A stretch of 64,000 nt of DNA, from contig NZ_CP050700.1 of NCBI RefSeq assembly GCF_010646885.2, forward strand, positions 6,144,001 to 6,208,000, read 5' to 3'. Of this stretch, positions 36,016-45,292 are shown one piece after another. A program made the position numbers and the translations under genes. Position 1 is the stretch's first letter. Every line of letters starts with the position of its first letter. Below the pieces are notes generated by a model. That model saw nothing but the letters and a program-made list of their open reading frames with translations. It was not told where the DNA came from and did no database searches. This DNA comes from Desulfopila sp. IMCC35008. GTDB taxonomy: Bacteria; Desulfobacterota; Desulfobulbia; Desulfobulbales; Desulfocapsaceae.

Positions 36016-36633
36016 ATGAAGAACGAGCCAATACCAAGTGTTACAGCATTGATGTCGGCAGGACGCCTGCCGCTTGACGTTATGAAAGAAATAAACCGTC
36101 TTGCTGAAGAATTTTCTCTTGAGGTTTACCTCACTAATGCCCAGAATATCAGACTAATGGGCATACCTGAGGGTCAGGTCGATACCGTACAAAGATGTTT
36201 GACTGATCTTGGCGTACAGCTCAAAGGGCCGGGGAAATTTCCGCTGCCTCGTGTTTGCATTGGAACGGGGCACTGCAAGCTCGGTATAATTGATACGTGG
36301 GCTTTAAGTGAGAAAATCACTTCAAAATTTATGGATCGGGAGAAGACGAAGGCCAAATTCAAGATTGCCGTTTCAGGTTGCATACTCTGCTGCTCAAATG
36401 CCAAAACCACCGATCTGGGTATTGTTGCAACCCGTGAAGGTCTTGAGTTTTATGTTGGCGGGAAAGGTGGCCCATATCCAAGGATAGGCAGAAGAATCGG
36501 TAAGAAACTTAATGATGATGAGGTGCTGGAGATGATGTCTCTGTTGGTCGACTTTCATGACGCCAAGACCGAGAAAAAGCAGCGTTTTACCAAATTGATC
36601 GATCTTGAGGATTTCCCCTTTCCTGAAGTGTAG
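36016..36633 (+). CDS. Nitrite/sulfite reductase hemoprotein-type small protein
   Basis: 205 residues. An N-terminal ferredoxin-like half (PLDVMKEINRLAEEFSLEVYLTNAQNIRLMGIPE) is followed by the siroheme/4Fe-4S region: Cys-x5-Cys in VCIGTGHCKLG and Cys-x3-Cys in SGCILCCSNAKTTDLG, then VGGKGGPYPRIG. These four cysteines match those that hold the coupled cluster and siroheme in assimilatory-type sulfite and nitrite reductases. It is only one of the two repeats seen in full enzymes, like the small monomeric proteins of anaerobes. No partner reductase gene is near. Confidence 0.85.
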   Translation: MKNEPIPSVTALMSAGRLPLDVMKEINRLAEEFSLEVYLTNAQNIRLMGIPEGQVDTVQRCLTDLGVQLKGPGKFPLPRVCIGTGHCKLGIIDTWALSEKITSKFMDREKTKAKFKIAVSGCILCCSNAKTTDLGIVATREGLEFYVGGKGGPYPRIGRRIGKKLNDDEVLEMMSLLVDFHDAKTEKKQRFTKLIDLEDFPFPEV

Positions 36634-37082
36634 TATTTATTACCCTTGGCGGTGAACCCAGCTCTTGAAGCCCGGGAGATAATTGCCGGATAGGACAGGA
36701 ACGAAAAGCTCACCATCGCCAATGTCGACCGCCAGATGCTCTGGCCCACTGCGGTGATTTTTCGCGTTTGCCTTGATCTGAACGAAAATTCCTATTCTCG
36801 GATAGCCTCCGGGGTTATAACCAAATCAGCATAATGTTTATGGGGAATTTTGTTTTGTTCCCAGCAGGTTTGTTCATCTATGGAGCCTGCCGAAATCTCT
36901 TTTTACACTTCTTTTCTGGCGGTAAACAAGGTTTTTGAGCCAGTGTTCATCTATAAACAGGGTATGTAAGCAGTTTTTTCCGGCAATTCCTTGATTTGCC
37001 GGAATATTTAATGCGATAATGCTCAGAGGTTTATCTGGTATTTGATATTGTTCATATGATATCAGCGATATAGGTGTACGCT
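36634..37082. other. Intergenic region with a possible gene remnant and an inverted repeat
   Basis: About 450 bp. On the minus strand, near 36642-36820, a 55-codon stretch reads as ordinary protein (it contains HLAVDIGDGELFVPVLSG and ends NYLPGFKSWVHRQG, stop). Overlapping it in another frame, from near 36900, is a second such stretch ending HYADLVITPEAIRE, stop. Together these may be the 3' end of a frameshifted pseudogene, but I do not recognise the family. An inverted repeat follows at 36978-37004. Confidence 0.25.
36978..37004. repeat. 9-bp inverted repeat upstream of the binding-protein gene
   Basis: TTCCGGCAA and TTGCCGGAA pair around 9 bases, about 80 bp before the start of the tandem binding-protein gene. 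It may be an operator or an attenuator; no T-run follows. Confidence 0.5.
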
Positions 37083-38981
37083 ATGAGAAAAATGGTGGTA
37101 TTTTTCATTAGTATCATATTCGGGTTCATTCCGTTATCAGCGGCATCTTCAGATACCGGGCAGAAAAAGATTCTCTATATAGACTCGTACCATGAGGAGT
37201 ATATCTGGAGTGCTGATATCACCGCCGGAATCAAATCTGTTCTTATGGGCAGGAGTGATGTGGAGTTGAGAATATTTCGTCTCGATACCAAGCGTAACCA
37301 GTCGGAAGAGTACAAAATAGCGGCAGCTCTGAAGGCGAAGCAGCTCATTGAATCCTGGCATCCTGATGTGGTCATTGCCTCGGATGACAACGCATCCAAA
37401 TACCTCATAGTCCCTTATTTCAAGAATAAGGAACTCCCTTTTGTTTTCTGCGGCCTGAATTGGGATGCCTCTGTTTATGGGTTTCCTGCTGAAAATATAA
37501 CAGGCATGGTGGAGGTGGCTCTCTATGAATCGACCATTGAGGTTCTGAGAGGTTTTGCCAAGGGGAAACGAATCGGTTACCTCGCATCGGACACCGAGTC
37601 AGAACGTAAGGAATATGAAAATATAACAAACCGGTTTGGAGATACGTTTACGGTCCGCTTTGCCAAGACCTTTGACGAGTTGAAAAAAGGGTTTCTTGAG
37701 CTGCAGACCAAAACGGATTTGGTGCTGATCCAGGAATGTCGGTCGGTAGCCGGTTTCGATCACCGACAAATGGTTGAGTTTGTGAGACGGCATACCCAGG
37801 TTCCGACCGGTGCGATGCAGAAGTATCTCGTTCATTACGCATTGCTTTCCCTGGCTAAAATCGGTGAGGAGCAGGGAGAATATGCAGCACGTACGGCTCT
37901 TGAGATACTTGAAGGCAGATCGCCGGCTGATATTCCTGTTGTTGCAAATAGGAGGGCGAGAACCTATCTCAATATGAAAATTGCCAAAACACTTGGGGTG
38001 AAATTTCCCATTGAGCTTATCGCCAACGGACACCTGATAAGTGCTGAGCAAAAAAAGGTATTATATGTCAACTCATATCATTCGGGATATGAGTGGAGCG
38101 ATAAAATTGAGAAAGGAATTTTTAAGGCGCTGAATATCACCCTTTTGCCCGATGGCAGCCTCGACACCACCAAAAGTGATGTGGATTTGAAAATTATCAG
38201 GATGGATACAAAACGCAATGTCACAGAGGAGTTTAAAAAGAAAGCCGCCTTGCAGGCAAAGACGGTGATAGAGCAGTGGCATCCGGATCTCGTGATTACC
38301 AGTGACGATAATGCAGTGAAATATTTGGCAGCGGAGTATTACAGGAACTCGGATATTCCTTTTGTGTTCTGTGGTGTAAACTTGGACGCTTCGGTCTACG
38401 GTCTGCCGTCAGCGAATATGACCGGAATAGTGGAGGTGACCCCTGTCAGGACGACCATCACCATGTTACGGGAGTACGCTGCCGGTGACCGGTTGGGGTA
38501 TATAGGCGGGGATGTCCTGTCGGAGCAAGAGGATTTAAACTATTTACGGGATAGTGTCGGTCTTGATTTTTCAGATGGTGCCCTGGTTACTTCCTTTGCC
38601 GAATGGGAGCAGGTCTATACGAGATTGCAGGAAACTGTTGATATGCTGCTCTGGCTCAGTCCGGCTGGAATCAAGGGGTGGGACTATGACAAGGCCCGTG
38701 AGTTTGTTATGGAACATACCAGGATTCCAACAGGAGCGATCGCCAGCTTTAACATTAGGTTAGCCCTGCTCGGCAGAGTGAAAGTCGCCGAGGAGCAGGG
38801 ATGGTGGGCGGGGAATACAGCATTGAGTATTCTGGAGGGAACTTTGCCTGCTGATATCCCGGTGGCCCGCAACAAACAATCGGTAGTGTACCTCAATATG
38901 AGATTGGCTCGAAAGTTGGGAGTAAAATTCCCCATGGCGTGGATAGAAGAGGCAGAATTTGTAGAGGATGTTCCACGGTGA
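37083..38981 (+). CDS. Tandem-duplicated ABC-type substrate-binding protein
   Basis: 632 residues from the ATG at 37083 (AGGTG upstream; a GTG three codons earlier is possible). A signal peptide (MRKMVVFFISIIFGFIPLSAAS) is followed by two similar periplasmic-binding modules of about 300 residues. Matching landmarks: KKILYIDSYHEEYIWS and KKVLYVNSYHSGYEWS; WHPDVVIASDDNASKYL and WHPDLVITSDDNAVKYL; FVFCGLNWDASVYG and FVFCGVNLDASVYG. Each resembles the ABC_sub_bind family found as sensor partners in many Desulfobacterota. The gene ends 12 bp before a hybrid histidine kinase and lacks any permease or ATPase, so it probably senses a ligand for that kinase. Confidence 0.85.
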   Translation: MRKMVVFFISIIFGFIPLSAASSDTGQKKILYIDSYHEEYIWSADITAGIKSVLMGRSDVELRIFRLDTKRNQSEEYKIAAALKAKQLIESWHPDVVIASDDNASKYLIVPYFKNKELPFVFCGLNWDASVYGFPAENITGMVEVALYESTIEVLRGFAKGKRIGYLASDTESERKEYENITNRFGDTFTVRFAKTFDELKKGFLELQTKTDLVLIQECRSVAGFDHRQMVEFVRRHTQVPTGAMQKYLVHYALLSLAKIGEEQGEYAARTALEILEGRSPADIPVVANRRARTYLNMKIAKTLGVKFPIELIANGHLISAEQKKVLYVNSYHSGYEWSDKIEKGIFKALNITLLPDGSLDTTKSDVDLKIIRMDTKRNVTEEFKKKAALQAKTVIEQWHPDLVITSDDNAVKYLAAEYYRNSDIPFVFCGVNLDASVYGLPSANMTGIVEVTPVRTTITMLREYAAGDRLGYIGGDVLSEQEDLNYLRDSVGLDFSDGALVTSFAEWEQVYTRLQETVDMLLWLSPAGIKGWDYDKAREFVMEHTRIPTGAIASFNIRLALLGRVKVAEEQGWWAGNTALSILEGTLPADIPVARNKQSVVYLNMRLARKLGVKFPMAWIEEAEFVEDVPR

Positions 38982-38993
38982 GAGGCTGAAGGC

Positions 38994-41321
38994 GTGCGAC
39001 GAAATTCGATAACTTTAAAAGTATTGTCTCTTGTTATCAGTGCCTTTGTTGTGACCACTGTAAGTATTCTTTTTATTGCCAACAATCAGTTAACAGGGAT
39101 TATCGATACCAGCCAGAATGAATTGTATGAGGAGAAGGTTGACACTATTCTGACATCGTTGCAACGAAGCCATGAGCGGTTGAAAAAGACGGGCCTTGTG
39201 GAAGCATACAGTGATGATTTTAGGGAAACTGCACTCAGGGATCTGCGGCAGACCTATTACACCGACCAGGACCTGCGTATTTACCCGTTTATTATTGATA
39301 CAGCCGGTCGTATCGTTCAGCATCCGGTGCTTGCCTTCGGAGATATTACCCTTGAGAATACGGAAATCGTCGAGAGTATGCTGTCTTCGACTGAAGGTGC
39401 ATTGGAATCTTCAGTTTTGGGCCAGAATGATTGGATCTATTTCAAAAAATTCCCTGAGTGGAACTGGGTAATCGGCTATCTGGTACCGCTGGAAATCAAG
39501 TATGGTGATGCCAGGAAATTCCGCAATCTGCTGATTCTGATTATGGGTACGATAACGCTTCTTGCCATAGTGGTGTTGTCGATTTTCATCGCCAGGTTTA
39601 CCGGGCCGATCAGTCGGTTAACCGACGTGGCCACGGCGATGGCAGGCGGGGATCTGGAGAAGGAGATTGAGCTTGGCAACAAGGATGAAGTTGGTATGCT
39701 TGCCCGCAGCTTCAGCCATATGCGTGATTCCATTCAGTTGACTATTTCTGAGTTGGAGAAGGAAAACATTGAACGAAAGCGGGCTGAAATAGAGCTTGCC
39801 AAGGAAAAGGAACAGCTTGCCGTAACTTTGCAGAGTATCGGCGACGGTGTAATTACCACCGATATTCATGGTAATATAATCCTGCTGAACCGGGTCGCAG
39901 AAGAGCTCACTGGTTGGAACAGGGGGGAAGCACAGGGAGTACCGTTAAAGAATGTTTTTCACCTCATTGATAAAGATTCGCGGGAGGAGCGGGACAATCT
40001 TGTTGATAAAGTGATAGACAGCGGTGTGATAGTCGAAATAGGCAATCACGCAATCCTGGTGGACAAAGATGGTCGGGAGCGAAATATAGCGAACAGCGGT
40101 GCTCCTATTCGCGATGCCAGGAACGATATAATTGGGGTGGTCCTCGTTTTCAGGGATATTACGGTACAACTTGATACAGAGAAGGAACTGCTCAAAACAA
40201 AAAAATTGGAATCTATTGGAGTGCTGGCCGGTGGTATCGCTCATGACTTTAACAATATCCTGACAGTGATACTCGGAAATATCAACCTGGCCCTCATCGA
40301 CAACGAGTTAAAAGATAATACCAAACGGCTTCTGGGCGAAGCGGAAAAGGCCTCGGTCAGGGCTAAGGAACTTACCCAGGAATTACTTACATTTGCTAAA
40401 GGTGGGGCACCCGTAAAAAAAGTGTCGTCACTTGAGAACGTTATCAGGGATTCAGCAAACTTTGTTCTGCATGGCGTCAAGGTTGCCTGTCGGTTTGATA
40501 TCCCGGATGATCTATGGCTTGTCAATATTGATGCAGGCCAGATAAGCCAGGTCATTCAAAACATCACGCTCAACAGCAGTCATGCGATGCCGGACGGCGG
40601 AGCAGTAAGGATCGGATGTGCGAATGTTGAGCTTGCCGAAGGCGAGAATGGGGCGGAACCCAGCCGTAAATATGTAAAGATCAGCATTGCCGATGAGGGG
40701 ATAGGTATACCTCCAAATGTTGTTGACAGGATATTTGACCCTTACTATTCCACTAAAAAAGAAGGGAGCGGGTTAGGGCTTGCGGTATGTCATTCTATAA
40801 TTACCAAGCATAACGGGCATATTACCGTGGAATCGATTCCCGGGGAGGGGACTGTTCTTTCAATTTACCTGCCCGCCTCGGCTCGTCAGCAAGATATGAG
40901 CGCTACTGAAAACCAGGTTAAAGAGGTCGCTGTTGGGAACCTGGTTGTTATGGTAATGGACGATGAAGAACAGGTCCGCCTGGTGGCGGAGGCCATACTC
41001 AAGCAGATGGGGCATCGGGTGATTTTGGCCAAGGACGGAGAGGAGGCCTTATGGCTCTACAAAAAACAGATCAGGGACCAGGAGCCGGTTGACCTTACTA
41101 TTATGGATTTAACTATTCCCGGGGGAATGGGTGGTCAGAGAGCGGTCAGAGAATTTCTTGCTCTTGATCCCGAGGCGAAAGTTATTGTTTCCAGCGGCTA
41201 TTCCAATGACCCGATCATGGCCAACTTCCGGGAGTATGGCTTTGGTGATGCCCTCGTCAAGCCGTACCGGATGGAAGAATTATCGAGAGCTATCAGCAGG
41301 ATCATGAGCGTCAGGGGCTAA
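38994..41321 (+). CDS. Membrane hybrid histidine kinase (sensor-HAMP-PAS-HisKA-HATPase-REC)
   Basis: 775 residues, starting at GTG 38994 with GAGG upstream. Order: membrane span, periplasmic Cache-like sensor (about 30-175), second span, HAMP, coiled coil, PAS (about 275-400), HisKA with the phospho-acceptor His in GGIAHDFNNILTVILGN, HATPase with N box and GSGLGLAVCHSII, and a receiver domain (about 650-770) with the phospho-acceptor Asp in LTIMDLTIPGGMGG. It probably receives a signal from the tandem binding protein encoded just upstream. There is no output domain, so a separate regulator or phosphotransfer protein must act downstream. Confidence 0.9.
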   Translation: MRRNSITLKVLSLVISAFVVTTVSILFIANNQLTGIIDTSQNELYEEKVDTILTSLQRSHERLKKTGLVEAYSDDFRETALRDLRQTYYTDQDLRIYPFIIDTAGRIVQHPVLAFGDITLENTEIVESMLSSTEGALESSVLGQNDWIYFKKFPEWNWVIGYLVPLEIKYGDARKFRNLLILIMGTITLLAIVVLSIFIARFTGPISRLTDVATAMAGGDLEKEIELGNKDEVGMLARSFSHMRDSIQLTISELEKENIERKRAEIELAKEKEQLAVTLQSIGDGVITTDIHGNIILLNRVAEELTGWNRGEAQGVPLKNVFHLIDKDSREERDNLVDKVIDSGVIVEIGNHAILVDKDGRERNIANSGAPIRDARNDIIGVVLVFRDITVQLDTEKELLKTKKLESIGVLAGGIAHDFNNILTVILGNINLALIDNELKDNTKRLLGEAEKASVRAKELTQELLTFAKGGAPVKKVSSLENVIRDSANFVLHGVKVACRFDIPDDLWLVNIDAGQISQVIQNITLNSSHAMPDGGAVRIGCANVELAEGENGAEPSRKYVKISIADEGIGIPPNVVDRIFDPYYSTKKEGSGLGLAVCHSIITKHNGHITVESIPGEGTVLSIYLPASARQQDMSATENQVKEVAVGNLVVMVMDDEEQVRLVAEAILKQMGHRVILAKDGEEALWLYKKQIRDQEPVDLTIMDLTIPGGMGGQRAVREFLALDPEAKVIVSSGYSNDPIMANFREYGFGDALVKPYRMEELSRAISRIMSVRG

Positions 41322-41769
41322 CCTGGAATTTTTTGCTCATGCAGATGCTGTTTTCCATACCTTCGTACGGGCCGAAATTTTCAATAAGCCGATATCCGTT
41401 ATTCATGTAAACCCCAATGGCTTCGGGTTGCCCCTTTCCGGTTTCCAGTATCAATTCCAGGTGCCCAGAATTTCGGCAGCAGTTTTCCAGTTTCTCAAGA
41501 AGTGCTTTGGCAATACCTCTGCCACGCAGGTTTTCTGAGACAAACATTCTTTTTAGTTCGGCTCTTGATCTCTCTATAGAACGGAAACAGCCACAGCCGA
41601 CAGGCCGGTTCTTTATATAGGCTATTACTGCCGTGTTGCCCGCTGCAACGTTGTTGAGTGAATCGTACTGCTGTTGGGCAGAGCCATACCGGGAATTCAA
41701 ATCTGCATCAAGTTGCCGGCAGAGGTATTTGAAATCAGGATGTTTAGTGGTGGTTTGTTTCAAAATCAT
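41311..41769 (-). CDS. GNAT-family N-acetyltransferase
   Basis: 152 residues. Motif A of the acetyl-CoA binding site is VSENLRGRGIAKALLEKLE, followed by ILETGKGQPEAIGVYMNNGYRLI, the usual strand-helix region. It should acetylate an amine; the substrate is unknown. Its start overlaps the stop of the next GNAT gene upstream by four bases, so the two are co-transcribed. The 3' end overlaps that of the convergent hybrid kinase by 11 bp. Confidence 0.85.
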   Translation of the reverse strand: MILKQTTTKHPDFKYLCRQLDADLNSRYGSAQQQYDSLNNVAAGNTAVIAYIKNRPVGCGCFRSIERSRAELKRMFVSENLRGRGIAKALLEKLENCCRNSGHLELILETGKGQPEAIGVYMNNGYRLIENFGPYEGMENSICMSKKFQVSP

Positions 41770-42281
41770 GAAAAATCTCCGCCGATTTGTTTGCCCATCA
41801 GTATCAGATCCATGGTTTTTTCATCCCGGATGATTGAACCCACCCGTTTCCCCTCATGTTGAAAACCAAATGATTCGTAAAGATTTATGGCTGCAATATT
41901 GTTGCTCCAGGCTGCCAGCTCAATCTTGGTGATGTCGTTTGCCAGACACCATTTTTCCATCGTGAGAAGTAACTGACTGCCGATACCCCTTCTCCAGAAT
42001 TCAGGCATGATCGCCATGCCGAAATCACCACAATGACGATACTCGAATTTTTTGTACCTGGTAAAGGACAAAACGCCGGCTACTTCCAAATCCCAGTGGG
42101 CTGTGAGACAGAGTTTATTGCTATCCGTTATGGTATTTGGCAGATAGGTGCGGGTCTTGTCTACGGTCATTCCGTCGGGACGAAAGGAGAGGCCTTCCAG
42201 TTTCAGCCGGAAAAAACTGTTGAAAAATTCATGAACAATATCGATATCAGAGAGGTCTGCTTGTTGGATTGTGAGAGTCAT
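41766..42281 (-). CDS. GNAT-family N-acetyltransferase
   Basis: 171 residues with the RimI/PhnO-like core IMPEFWRRGIGSQLLLTMEKWCLANDITKIELAAWSNNIAAINLYESFGFQHEGKRVGSIIRDEKTMDLILMGK. The region just before holds strands of the typical GNAT sheet. It is first of a two-gene minus-strand operon with the other acetyltransferase. Substrate unknown; this branch contains acetyltransferases acting on amino groups of small molecules or protein N-termini. Confidence 0.85.
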   Translation of the reverse strand: MTLTIQQADLSDIDIVHEFFNSFFRLKLEGLSFRPDGMTVDKTRTYLPNTITDSNKLCLTAHWDLEVAGVLSFTRYKKFEYRHCGDFGMAIMPEFWRRGIGSQLLLTMEKWCLANDITKIELAAWSNNIAAINLYESFGFQHEGKRVGSIIRDEKTMDLILMGKQIGGDFS

Positions 42282-42558
42282 GTTGTCTTCTGCCTCTTTG
42301 GCATCTTGTATTCCATATCAATATTTCAAAGATCCTTGTTTTGACATTATGGCCTTGAGACCTTTATTATATATAAATTAACATGGTGATTTCCACCTCG
42401 GACCACAAAAGATATTGGTCTTGACCTTTTTTAGGATTGATAGCGCAGGGAGAGGAGGTGCAAAAGACTCTATGCCATTCCAGCTTTTGCTGAAAAAGTA
42501 TACTGAAATCGAATTTTACAAAACGCTTAATTGTACGGTTGCAGGAGGCTGCAAGTTT

Positions 42559-42918
42559 ATGAAAATGTTCTGCTCTCTATTGATTGTCCTTTTTGCAGCC
42601 TGTTCAGCCGGTGCGGAAGGGACTGAGGACAAGTCTTTACAAATTGGTGACTATAACAGAACCACACTGTTACAGAAAGTTTGGCCTGGAATGACAATTG
42701 AACAGTCTCTTGGGATATTAGGTGAACCGGAGGAATCTATGGAAGTTCTGGATTCCTCCGGTGCAGAGGCAATTCGCTATGGGGTCTTTTGGCTGATACC
42801 ACAGGTGAATGGTCTTCAGGTAGAATGCATCATTAACCAGAGAGGTTTTACGACAAACCATGAGTCGGCCAATTCGTGCCGGTTCGTTGATGAACGGTTC
42901 GTATTACTCTCTCAGTGA
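42559..42918 (+). CDS. Small exported protein with BamE-like repeat
   Basis: 119 residues from the ATG at 42559, preceded by AGGAGG about 10 bases upstream. A longer frame from 42415 would place the signal peptide internally and is rejected. Signal peptide MKMFCSLLIVLFAACSAGAEG, then a small domain containing WPGMTIEQSLGILGEPEES, resembling the helix-turn of BamE/OmlA-like folds. There is a Cys inside the signal, but no clear lipobox. No specific function can be given. Confidence 0.65.
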   Translation: MKMFCSLLIVLFAACSAGAEGTEDKSLQIGDYNRTTLLQKVWPGMTIEQSLGILGEPEESMEVLDSSGAEAIRYGVFWLIPQVNGLQVECIINQRGFTTNHESANSCRFVDERFVLLSQ

Positions 42919-43015
42919 GGGGTACCTTGATAAATCACTAAATTTGAACAGAATACTGATTTTCAGGGTTAAAACTATGAAGTCATGTTGGGGAAATCGT
43001 CTGTAAGATGGATGA

Positions 43016-44080
43016 ATGTTGGCATACATGATCGATATTGTAACAAATCCTGACAGGGGGCAATGGAATCAGTACACTTCTGAAAATCGTGGGGCAAAAT
43101 TCTCCCATCTTGCAGAATGGGGTGAAAGCCTTGCCAGAACCTACTCCCTTCCGCTCGTGAAGCTGGCCGCGATAGGCACAAAGACTGACCGCATCAGTGG
43201 CCTCCTTCCTCTTATACTTTTTAGTCCGCCTGGCAAGGGCGTACGCTTGATCTCTCTGCCATATACTGATATGGCCGGAATAATCGCGGACGATTGGGAA
43301 AGTTGCCGGAGACTTGTCCTGGCAGCCCTAAAGCTTGCTGATAGTTTTGGAGCCAATCATGTGGAGTTGCGTCAGGATGGAGTCCTGTCCCCTTTTTTTC
43401 AGTGTCTTGAGCGTAACGATACATGGGGATATACACCTCATAATTTCAAGACGAGCCTGCTCCGACCCCTTACCGCAACAGTGGATACACTCTGGTCGGG
43501 ACTTTCAGCAAAAGTACGCAATCAAATCCGTAAGGCCGAGCGATGTGAATGTCTTGCCAAAGCAGGAGGCAACGAACTCCTCTCAGATTTTTATGCAGTG
43601 TTCTCTGAAAACATGCGTGATCTGGGTTCCCCGGTTCATGACAGAGAACTGTTCCGGGCCATTATGGATGACAACTCGCTTCAGACTGCGATCATTTGCA
43701 TATACCTGTGCGGCAAGCCTGCCGCATCAGCATTTGTCCTTCGCCACCATGAAACGCTCTACAATCCCTGGGCTTCATCCCTGCGGGTTTACCGCCCATT
43801 CTGCCCGAATATGCTCCTTTACTGGTCTATGCTTCAGTATGCAGTTGTCAATCGCTGCCGATGGTTTGATTTTGGTCGTTCTAGTCCCAATGCACCGACC
43901 TACCGTTTCAAAAAACAATGGGGTGCAGAGCCGTTACCACTGAGCTGGCATGTTTTTTCCCGAAATCCATATACGTGGAATCCCGATAACGAGTCCCTCG
44001 AGTACGAGAGCTGGAAAAGCATGGATCTGATGAGGTCCCGGCAGGATGGTCCGGCTGTCAGACGATGGATCAGCCTGTGA
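43016..44080 (+). CDS. FemAB-like/GNAT acyltransferase
   Basis: 354 residues with the double-GNAT FemAB arrangement. Landmarks: KFSHLAEWGESLARTYSLPLVKLAAIG at the N-terminus, DTLWSGLSAKVRNQIRKAERCEC in the central helix, and the C-terminal strand set YNPWASSLRVYRPFCPNMLLYWSMLQYAVVNRCRWFDFGRSSPNAPTYRFKKQWGAEP. Family members transfer amino acids or acyl groups to cell-wall or exopolysaccharide components; related proteins occur in PEP-CTERM/exosortase and exopolysaccharide gene sets. Followed by a deacetylase-like gene with a gap of 8 bp. Confidence 0.78.
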   Translation: MLAYMIDIVTNPDRGQWNQYTSENRGAKFSHLAEWGESLARTYSLPLVKLAAIGTKTDRISGLLPLILFSPPGKGVRLISLPYTDMAGIIADDWESCRRLVLAALKLADSFGANHVELRQDGVLSPFFQCLERNDTWGYTPHNFKTSLLRPLTATVDTLWSGLSAKVRNQIRKAERCECLAKAGGNELLSDFYAVFSENMRDLGSPVHDRELFRAIMDDNSLQTAIICIYLCGKPAASAFVLRHHETLYNPWASSLRVYRPFCPNMLLYWSMLQYAVVNRCRWFDFGRSSPNAPTYRFKKQWGAEPLPLSWHVFSRNPYTWNPDNESLEYESWKSMDLMRSRQDGPAVRRWISL

Positions 44081-44088
44081 GGCAGCCG

Positions 44089-45285
44089 ATGAATCATATT
44101 CGATTCAGGGATGTCGAAGTGTTTTTGCCCATGCCGGTGTTTCCGATCATTGAGGATGTAGGCTGGTGGCAGGGAGAAGACGGCTCAGCAATGCAGCAGC
44201 CGTATCGAAACGCCTTCTCCAGACGCCACTGCCTGGCGGATTACCAGGCTCTTGCCCGATTTGCTGACAGCTTGGGAGTACGCATAGGTTTGGGTATGGT
44301 GCTGTGTGAGTGGGACAGGAAAAAGGTATTAAGGGACATCCCAGGTGCCACCTGGCTGGGCAGGGAATGGAACAACCATATAAATCAGGGTCCATGGCTT
44401 GACGAAACGGCTGAATATCTGCAAGACAAACGAGACCTCCTAGAATTGGGTTTACACGGCCTGTGCCACGAATTCTGGTATGAGGGGGGAATGGAGCGAT
44501 CCGAATTCCATGACAGAAATGGTGTTATGCGCTCGCCTCAGGTAATCCAGGATCATCTTGACGCTTTTGGGCGCATCCTGGAACACAACGGCTTTTCGGA
44601 GTTTCCCCGTCTCTTTTTTCCTCCTGCTTTGAACCATAGTTTTGGCAATGGCCCGCAATCTATACAGGCTATCCTGCATAATAAAGGTATTCGCCACGTA
44701 ATTACCCGCTTTGCCAAAGCCAAACGTTTTGCATCTCCCCGTCATGAAAAGATCAGTTGGGAATGCGGGGTTGGGCTTTTGGAGCGCGGACAGGCACCAG
44801 TTCCCTGGAATGTGCCTGCCAGTTTACCGAGTTGGGATTTTTCCGGTCCGATTCTGCCGCTGCATTGGGGAAACCTGCTGCACCCAGATCCGGAACACAA
44901 CAACGATATCATAGATGGCTGGACAGCAATGTTGCTTGCGAGGACAGTCGGACCAGAATTGATTCTGGCCGAAAATTTTGATGCCTGTTGGCGGCAGGCT
45001 GCTGTTTTCTATTTTGGCCAACTCTTTATAGAAGGCCAGTCTATAGTGGTTGATCTCAGGGCACGACCTGTAAGTATGCCTTATTACAGTGGGCCTTTCT
45101 ACTTGAAAATCCGGGCTGCGCAACACGGGCCGCTGGATATTGAGGGGGCTCAGATCATTTCAGACCATCTCGATGGCGCCCGGATTCGCACAGTGCAACT
45201 CCTGCCCAAAGAGGGAGTGGAGAGAGTGCGATTACTTCTGCCGTGGGAACGTAATAGAGAGAATGGAGTAGAATATCAGCGTTAA
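44089..45285 (+). CDS. Polysaccharide-deacetylase-like protein
   Basis: 398 residues from the ATG at 44089, preceded by GAGG; an earlier ATG at 44065 overlaps the FemAB gene. The N-terminal half contains LGMVLCEWD and LGLHGLCHEFWYEGG, which resemble the metal-binding Asp and His-x3-His of NodB-type deacetylases, followed by PRLFFPPALNHS. The TFDDG signature of true NodB proteins is not evident, so enzyme activity is uncertain. Paired with a FemAB-like gene, it may modify a surface polymer. A DUF2334-like identity is possible. Confidence 0.55.
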   Translation: MNHIRFRDVEVFLPMPVFPIIEDVGWWQGEDGSAMQQPYRNAFSRRHCLADYQALARFADSLGVRIGLGMVLCEWDRKKVLRDIPGATWLGREWNNHINQGPWLDETAEYLQDKRDLLELGLHGLCHEFWYEGGMERSEFHDRNGVMRSPQVIQDHLDAFGRILEHNGFSEFPRLFFPPALNHSFGNGPQSIQAILHNKGIRHVITRFAKAKRFASPRHEKISWECGVGLLERGQAPVPWNVPASLPSWDFSGPILPLHWGNLLHPDPEHNNDIIDGWTAMLLARTVGPELILAENFDACWRQAAVFYFGQLFIEGQSIVVDLRARPVSMPYYSGPFYLKIRAAQHGPLDIEGAQIISDHLDGARIRTVQLLPKEGVERVRLLLPWERNRENGVEYQR

Positions 45286-45292
45286 TGTGACA

